Shown here: positions 58,362 through 64,000 of the stretch, piece after piece
Layout of the letters: the number at the start of each line of letters is the position of its first letter
How positions within the stretch are numbered: position 1 is the stretch's first letter
NCBI GenBank assembly: GCA_038093515.1
Contig: JBBPSI010000089.1
Location: 1-64,000 of the forward strand
Source: Butyriboletus loyo
Taxonomy: Eukaryota; Basidiomycota; Agaricomycetes; Boletales; Boletaceae
DNA length: 64,000 nucleotides
Reading direction: 5' to 3'
Translations under genes and position numbers: made by a program
Notes under the pieces: model-generated
The model's input: only the letters and a program-made list of their open reading frames with translations
Databases searched by the model: none
Told to the model about the DNA's origin: nothing

Positions 58362-58450
58362 GTTCGGTCCGGTTTCGGAGGCCATTTTCAGGCAACCGCA
58401 ACCGAACCGGTCCGCAGAAACAGAGCGACCACCCGAAAACCGGACCGAAC
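58362..58450. repeat. Short inverted repeat rich in CGGTTCGG motifs
   Basis: GTTCGGTCCGGTTT at 58362-58375 is exactly inverted at 58437-58450. Between them lies a further CAACCGAACCGGTCCG. Such motif clusters occur near ends of hAT-type elements, but no clear termini or duplication were found. Confidence 0.5.
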
Positions 58451-59190
58451 TGTATCAGTAACCAGTCGCCAATGGTTTCATGCAAGGTTGCGGTCACAGT
58501 TGGGAACCTGTTAATGATGCAATAGGTCGAAGACCAAACGGTCCGGACCTACGGTGTAGTACTAACTACCATGTATTGCTTATGAGGGCCCATGTCGAAT
58601 ACGATGTTGATAATACAAACTCTTGGTTTGCAGGATGAAAAATCCCTGCTCACAAACCCGTGTACACGAGTCATAAATCAGAACGCTCTAAATGGCAGTT
58701 TACGTTGTCCAAGTTCTGTCCATGTTCAGCGAGAAGTCCAGCATAGCGACCATCAAGGTCAGGGAGATCGGAGATAAATTTGTCCGCAGAGCCCGGAACG
58801 TTCCCGTCATACTCCTGCTCGGCGACACTGCCAATGGAACATGAAGGTGAAGGGTCGTCTGTGGGTCCTGACAGTCGCCACGGCGTCCCAAAAGTTAAGT
58901 TTGATCACACTGGAGGAAGGTTTCGAGGAGAGAAATGCCCACATTCAGTCTTCGTGTGATCAGCACAACCGTCTTCTGATCACGAGGTTTCACGTCCGGT
59001 TTGGAGATATTGGCATTCAGTATGGTCGATCATGCAGTGATGTTCTGTCCGAGCTGCATACCGAGTTGGGGATTAGTTGCGATCTACTAGTGGCATCCAA
59101 GGCGCCAATGTACAATATTCAACAAGTCAAGGTCCACTGATTGAAGTGAGCGCCCAGGGTCCCCTGGAATTGCGACTTGGAATCCTAGGG
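58451..59190. other. Intergenic / possible small decayed gene
   Basis: A short plus-strand frame at about 58692-58842 and another at 58841-59140 look codon-like but adjoin out of frame and match no family I know. Confidence 0.3.
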
Positions 59191-59287
59191 ACATCTGCAA
59201 AGGCATGGCGTAACGTTATCGCTTGACTACTCTACCGCAGGTTATTAAAGAGTTCTGATTGGATGATGGGTCGGCTATGTCTTGTAG
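59191..59287 (+). repeat. Dispersed repeat, copy B
   Basis: Same-orientation relative of 44285-44420, about 15 kb away. It shares ACATCTGCAAAGGC, then GTAACGTTATCGCTTGACTA continuing to CTCTACCGCAG, AGAGTTCTGATTGGA, and the closing GGGTCGGCTA. Confidence 0.8.
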
Positions 59288-60974
59288 TTAAGCCCCGGGT
59301 TCGGCTATGCTGTTCTTCATAGTCGGCTGGTTTCAATGGAGGTCGTGCCTGTCGTGCCGCGACCAGTGTGACTGTTCAGGGGACCATTGGTCGTTCAAAC
59401 GTTCAAGTTCAACATTCAACGTTCAGACTCCGACCACCGTTGACACCTAGTCACAGCTTGGTTTTGACTTTCATCGATGTCAACCCTGTCATTCGTCAAG
59501 TGATTGGCATTGAGTCGGTCCTGGTTGAATCGTCGCCCATGGCGGTGACTTGTTTCAAGTGTCACAGACAGACTACACTAACATTCCAGAAACAGCACGC
59601 GCGTTTGAAATACTTCCATCCAAAAAAAAGAAATCTTGTACGTGTACACTCGGTGTCATTGTTAATCTACAAAAGTGATACTTGGGACATCCGCGCGCGG
59701 TCGACCGGCTCCGGTCCCATGCGAGATTGGTGAGGTTGCCCGGTCGAGTGACCTCCCATATGAACTGGGCAACTGCGCTAGGAAAGGAATGGCGGCGTAT
59801 CCTGAGAACGTAGAAGGGTGGCCGTGAGCCTGCGTGCCGTGACCGTGACCGCCCGGTTTGTATATGCCCATCAGACGGTAACGCATAACGGCTAGAATGC
59901 GCGCACAGTTCCTGCGTGAGCGTGCCGGGGCGCCTCGAAGCGATCCGAATCCGAAGATCTGACATCTCGTCGTGCAGTGTGGCGAATGGGGAAACGAGAC
60001 GTTAAAAACATCTTTCATATGATTTACGACGGGAGACAGGGTGCCCCAGCTGGCAGGCATGCGGTGGTATTAGCTACCCAGCTCCTCGGCATCTGGACAC
60101 GTCAATATGCTTGGAGACGAGTTCCTCTAGAATGTTTTCGGAATAGCATCCACTGATTGACTTTCCATAAGGATTTAGAGACGTTTTTTTCTGTGAATTT
60201 TGAGGTGTGGTTACCGACAGCATGACAGTCAGGGCTCAAACAGGAAGGTACCGTGTTGGCGCATCAGCACCTGTAAACCTAGACTTTACAGAGGGTCCTA
60301 CCCTGTTAACGTGTAAAATGCAGTACTCTTGTTGAATCGCACCCTTTCCAGCTCTGTTTTAGCCTTCCCTTTTGACCTGTCGCAATCTCGACTCTCGCTT
60401 ACCGCCCGGATCTCCAGTTTTGTGCGGTCTCGTCACTACACAGCATGGCATCAGATGATTCACATCAGATCAGTGGTATATATATATCATATCCTTTTAA
60501 TCCGATTGGCATCTAGACAAAGACACCACGGACCAGGCATTCAGAACAAACAAGTTCTTTCAACTTCGCAAGGCCAGCGCTCCATATATCTCTAAATGTT
60601 ATATGTGGTCACGGTTAAAAGATTTATAGAAAATTATCTCTAATAAATTTAACCGACGGGCTATCCATCTGAGCTTGAATCCACCAAGGCTCTTCCCCAT
60701 TTTCTCTACTACATAATCACTCCATCAAAAATAGACTTCCGGGCATAATACGCCACTTTTCTTGGGCAAGTCGCGCCAGACAACAGATAAACATGAAACG
60801 TGGAACCATCGATATGGCCGGCTAGTATATAACGAGGAGTTACTCATATTTCCCCCCCGTCTCCGAGTCTGAGCCTTCATCGACATCATTCGTCAAGTGA
60901 TTTCGTAGCTTCTTTTGGGGCACGGCATCACATTCTTCCTCGACGGTGTCAAAAATCAGCACCCCGTTATAAAC
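59288..60974. other. Intergenic
   Basis: No supported gene. It includes a GTTCAA/ACGTTCA-rich patch (59393-59428) and the ATCTCTAATAA...ACCGACGGGCTAT motif near 60637-60664 that recurs from 11.47 kb. Confidence 0.4.
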
Positions 60975-62257
60975 ATGTCTTCGTACGCTGAAGGCACCGA
61001 CCTGTGGCTCGAGAGATCACGTCTCGATGGCATGACGCTCTCGGCAGTGTCATACGGTGAGTGCTCACATCCATCCGTTCTTCCCCCCAGAATCTAACGC
61101 TACTATCAGGTGTCTTCTTCCTCTTGACCATTCAAGCAACGGTCGCTCTGACTCAGAGACCACGCTTCGGTAGTCAGATTCCCCATAACCGGTGGATGCT
61201 CCTTAGCTACGTCTGGATCACCTTTGTCCTCGCAACGATCGGGTTCGCAGGAAATGCCCGGTACACGGAAATGATATGGATCGATCTGCGAAATATTTCC
61301 GGTGGGCCGACTGCGTTGATCCTCGATGAGATGAACTACTGGGTAAATATGATGGCATTGAGTTGGTACGTCCTTTGCGTGTTCGCGAGTGGACATTGTC
61401 ATTGAAGTCGCGTGTCGTAGTTACTTCGTCATGGAATGGTTCATGCAAGGTCTTTTGGTTCGTGCTCTTTCAACGCGTTCATCCCATATATCTCTCGTTC
61501 TCACTTCGGCACGACAGCTTTACCGCTGCTTCGCCTTTTGGGGTTGGAGAAAACGTATCATCGTACCCATGTCTACAATCTTTGCAGCCATGGTTGGTAC
61601 GTATCCATCTCCATCCCATCTCCTGATACACCGGGACTGACAACGTACATCACAAGCAATGGCCATTCTTGTCCTTGCCGAAGCTAGCGGTGCTGTATTT
61701 TACAACGTCAACTCGGAACTTGCATATCTTTGCCTCCAAGTCGGACTGAACACTATCTACACCCTCCTTGTCGCTGGTCGTCTCTTTACTATCCGGAAGC
61801 AAATGAAAGATACCCTCGGGAGAGACCACGTCCATCTCTATGAGACCGCGACCATCATGGTCGTCGAATCTGCTGCACCCTACACTGTCTTCGGCATTGT
61901 CTACATCGTTTCCTTTGCTCTGCACTCATATGTCTCTAACCTCGTGTTATTGTCGCTCAGCCACGTTCAGGTGAGCCCCCGGTTCACAGCCCCGTTTGAC
62001 GGGAGACTTGTTCAGTAATGTGACAATTGATAACGTAGGGCATCGCGCAATTGTTGATCATCATTCGTGTTGCGAAAGGCACGGCATTCGAGCAAACCTC
62101 ACAGACCCGGCTTAATCCCACCTCGATCGTGTTCGATGGCGCGCACAACTATAAACACTCAACGTATGGACCTGAACGCTCGTGTCAACTCGCTAGCTTC
62201 TCCAGCACGGAGCGCGGGGTCCAGCCGTTGGGGTCATCGAATGGCAAGAAGCCCTGA
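60975..62257 (+). CDS. Seven-transmembrane protein, function unknown
   Basis: Exons 60975-61056, 61110-61365, 61421-61457, 61518-61596, 61657-61970 and 62039-62257 join in frame to 328 residues. Hydrophobic helices are VFFLLTIQATVAL, LLSYVWITFVLATIGF, CYFVMEWFMQGLLLYRCFAF, IIVPMSTIFAAMVAMAILVL, YLCLQVGLNTIYTLLVAG, YTVFGIVYIVSFALHSYV and VQGIAQLLIIIRVAKG. The GLLLYRC block and the ESAAPYTVFGI block mark a large uncharacterised Agaricomycete family with receptor-like topology. It has no recognised ligand or enzyme motif. The tail after about 62110 is hydrophilic and its exact end is less certain. Confidence 0.82.
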
Positions 62258-62595
62258 TGCACTCGCCCAGTGATCATTCTTGAGGGCGCTTGGGTGGAGA
62301 AGATGTGGCAGGACGGGATCTGTCATCGTTTCGTAAAACGGGGCTCGTGGGTACTAGTTAGTGGCAGTGGTACTCCAATGATCATGTCTTTGACCCATCT
62401 GATGATCGTCTTGGATAGTTAGACTGATAGGCTCGCGATTCAGGTGCATCAGGGAAGTACTTTTGACGTTGAGATTTCCCAAGCAGTTGATAGACCCTAG
62501 TGAAAGCATTGAACACTTTGTACTAGCCGCCATGGTTGCCTGTTACATGACTGCAGCCATTCAGTCGTCCCTCCTGCTTTCCTTCAGCTGCTGAT
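62258..62595. other. Intergenic
   Basis: Nothing recognised. Confidence 0.45.
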
Positions 62596-62596
62596 T

Positions 62597-62987
62597 TAGG
62601 TGCTGTCCAGTTTGGCTCGCTTACCTCGGGTAGAATAGTGATGTAAGCAGATCACATGATCACTCTGAGATCATGTGCAATCATGTGATTAGAATTTCAA
62701 CAGGTCATGTGAGCATACACCAGGTCACATGCCTACACAACACATGAGCCGTGACCAATCCAAATGTTGCGCGTGCTGTTTACTGGCGGGCCATGATTGG
62801 TCAGGATTGGGACCCAGCTATGTTATGTAGGCATGTGACCTGGTGTATGCTCACATGACCTGTTGAGATTCTAATCACATGATTGCACATGATCTCAGTG
62901 TGATCATGTGATCTGCTTACATCACTATTCTACCCGAGGAACAACTAGCCTACCCGAGGTAAGCGAGCCAGACTGGACAGGGCCTAA
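62597..62987. mobile_element. Foldback MITE with long terminal inverted repeats
   Basis: Arms of about 145-165 bp (62599-62740 and about 62826-62985) are near-perfect reverse complements around a roughly 85-bp centre. Ends read GG(T/C)(G/C)CTGTCCAGT followed by TGGCTCGCTTACCTCGGGTA. They are flanked by TA on both sides (62597-62598 and 62986-62987), consistent with a TA target duplication as in Tc1/mariner-type MITEs. The right arm carries an extra 20-nt unit at about 62940-62960, a repeat of CTACCCGAGG. No coding sequence is present. Confidence 0.85.
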
Positions 62988-63186
62988 AGATCCGTTCACG
63001 TCAGTCCCTTAACAGATAGGGTTCAACACCGGCTAGCAGATAGGGTACAACAGGACCGATCAGAAACAGACACGAATCGAGATAGTTACAAAGGATAACG
63101 ACGGAAGCGAAAAAGTATACCCTGCCGGACACCCCTCTGGCTCGGTCTAAAGTGTGCTCACCCTCCGAGTCCCCTTCCTCATCGCT

Positions 63187-63627
63187 TCAATCCACCAACC
63201 AGGCTTGAAACCCCTCGTCCTTCTCGATCGCCTCCTTCCATCCCCCCTCGCCCCTCTCCAACGCCCGCACACTTTCCACCTCTTCCCGTCCCAACCTCAG
63301 CCCATTATATAAATGTGGAAAAAAGCCCTCGCCTGGCCGCGGTCCACATACCTCTCCCTCCGGACCTTCCCACTTGATCTGTCCCAGTCGTTCGAGCGGT
63401 TCGTACGGGAGCCGAAGCACAAAGACCTTGGGATCGGCCCCGAAAAAGTGGACGAGGGTCCCGGGGGTTTGGGATGCTGTCGAGAGGTGGATGAATCCCG
63501 AGGTTTGGTCAATGGTGGAGATGGGGAGGGCGGTGGGGAGGGCGGCAGGGTCCAACGGGACCGGGGACTCGGAGGCGTAGGGGACGAGTTTGTAGATGTA
63601 GGTCGGTTTGTCGTTGCGGGCAGACAT
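63187..63627 (-). CDS. DUF952 domain protein
   Basis: Single minus-strand exon, 146 residues. Conserved DUF952 features are YIYKLVP at the start, ISTIDQTSGFIHLSTASQ (the SGFIHLS motif), GTLVHFFG, VFVLRLPYEPL, IKWEGPEGE and FPHLYNGLRLG. The family is small, cytosolic, structurally related to a glutathione S-transferase-associated fold, and of unknown function. The gene is intronless, unlike its neighbours. The long plus-strand frame over the same region is its GC-rich shadow. Confidence 0.9.
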   Translation of the reverse strand: MSARNDKPTYIYKLVPYASESPVPLDPAALPTALPISTIDQTSGFIHLSTASQTPGTLVHFFGADPKVFVLRLPYEPLERLGQIKWEGPEGEVCGPRPGEGFFPHLYNGLRLGREEVESVRALERGEGGWKEAIEKDEGFQAWLVD

Positions 63628-64000
63628 TTGTCGATGTCGATGATGGGTGTGAAACGTTTAAAACTGGCTGTCCACTTGCCTGTGATCAATCTTTTTCTTG
63701 TGCCGAGATACCACGCACGCTGGCGGCCTTTATGTGGTCGCTTGGTCTCGGTCTCACATCACACCCGAATGGCCACTGATCACCAGGGGAAATGCAAAAA
63801 GGATGAGGGGTATCTCTATGTGGCGAAGAAAAAGAAAAACATACATAGTTACACAGGACGACCCAAAAAACATGCGGGATCAGCCCCAACTACGATACAC
63901 GTCCATCGAGGGTTTGGCACAGGCAGCGATAAGAGTAAGAAACGGGCCTCCGCAGTCGAGAGTAGAACGGGTGAATAGGCCACCATAATTGAAAGAAAAA
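63628..64000. other. Window end, no supported gene
   Basis: Upstream region of the DUF952 gene. Nothing recognised. Confidence 0.4.

Noticed and set aside
63313..63978. 221-codon plus-strand frame
   Set aside because: Antisense shadow of the DUF952 gene; Gly/Arg-rich and without domains.

Overview
The window looks like nuclear DNA of a basidiomycete fungus (Agaricomycetes). Most coding genes are split by many 45-90 bp GT-AG introns with short exons. Several families are typical of mushroom-forming fungi: FunK1-type proteins, seven-helix membrane proteins, the DUF2421 / ER-transporter family and CorA-like proteins. One tRNA carries an intron in the anticodon loop. I joined exons by hand from reading frame, splice signals and family conservation. 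No rRNA, CRISPR array, bacterial-type operon or virus-like gene was seen.

Left part (1-20.9 kb). The window opens in a decayed copy of the SUMO-activating enzyme subunit UBA2 (1-1615). Next are a pyridoxamine-oxidase-like / ferredoxin-reductase fusion flavoenzyme (3377-5494, +) and a glutathione S-transferase (6534-5775, -). A large inverted duplication follows (about 7171-8621 against 9491-11202), carrying two convergent, nearly identical YqcI/YcgG (GntA-like haem oxygenase family) genes. Then come a 20-exon secreted catalase (12158-14751, +), an NAD(P)-binding reductase-like gene (16545-15498, -) and a FunK1-type gene (19222-17224, -) split by a non-autonomous hAT element with a perfect 8-bp target-site duplication.

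Middle (20.9-41.2 kb). This is the gene-dense part: leukotriene-A4-hydrolase-type aminopeptidase (23590-20876, -), a small secreted hydrophobic protein (25041-25813, +), a peroxisomal-type 2,4-dienoyl-CoA reductase (27326-26191, -), LSM6 (30685-30284, -) head to head with a Rab7-like GTPase carrying a long insert (30885-32200, +), an FMN-dependent 2-hydroxy-acid (L-lactate) oxidase/dehydrogenase (34382-32681, -), a CorA-like protein (37115-35106, -) and an ArsB/NhaD-type anion permease (39439-41166, +).

Right part (41.2-64 kb). A gene-poor stretch is followed by a large DUF2421 / ER-transporter membrane protein (49091-44527, -), a multi-pass membrane protein (about 51609-49954, -), a NAD-dependent aldehyde dehydrogenase (56735-54770, -), an intron-containing tRNA-Pro(UGG) (58250-58167, -), a seven-helix membrane protein (60975-62257, +), a foldback MITE (62597-62987) and a DUF952 protein (63627-63187, -).

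The genes look like ordinary housekeeping and accessory metabolism (redox, detoxification, peroxisomal fatty-acid oxidation, transport) rather than one pathway or cluster. The most unusual structures are the palindromic gene pair, the hAT-split FunK1 gene and the decayed UBA2 copy. I found no convincing evidence of a wholly new multi-gene system.
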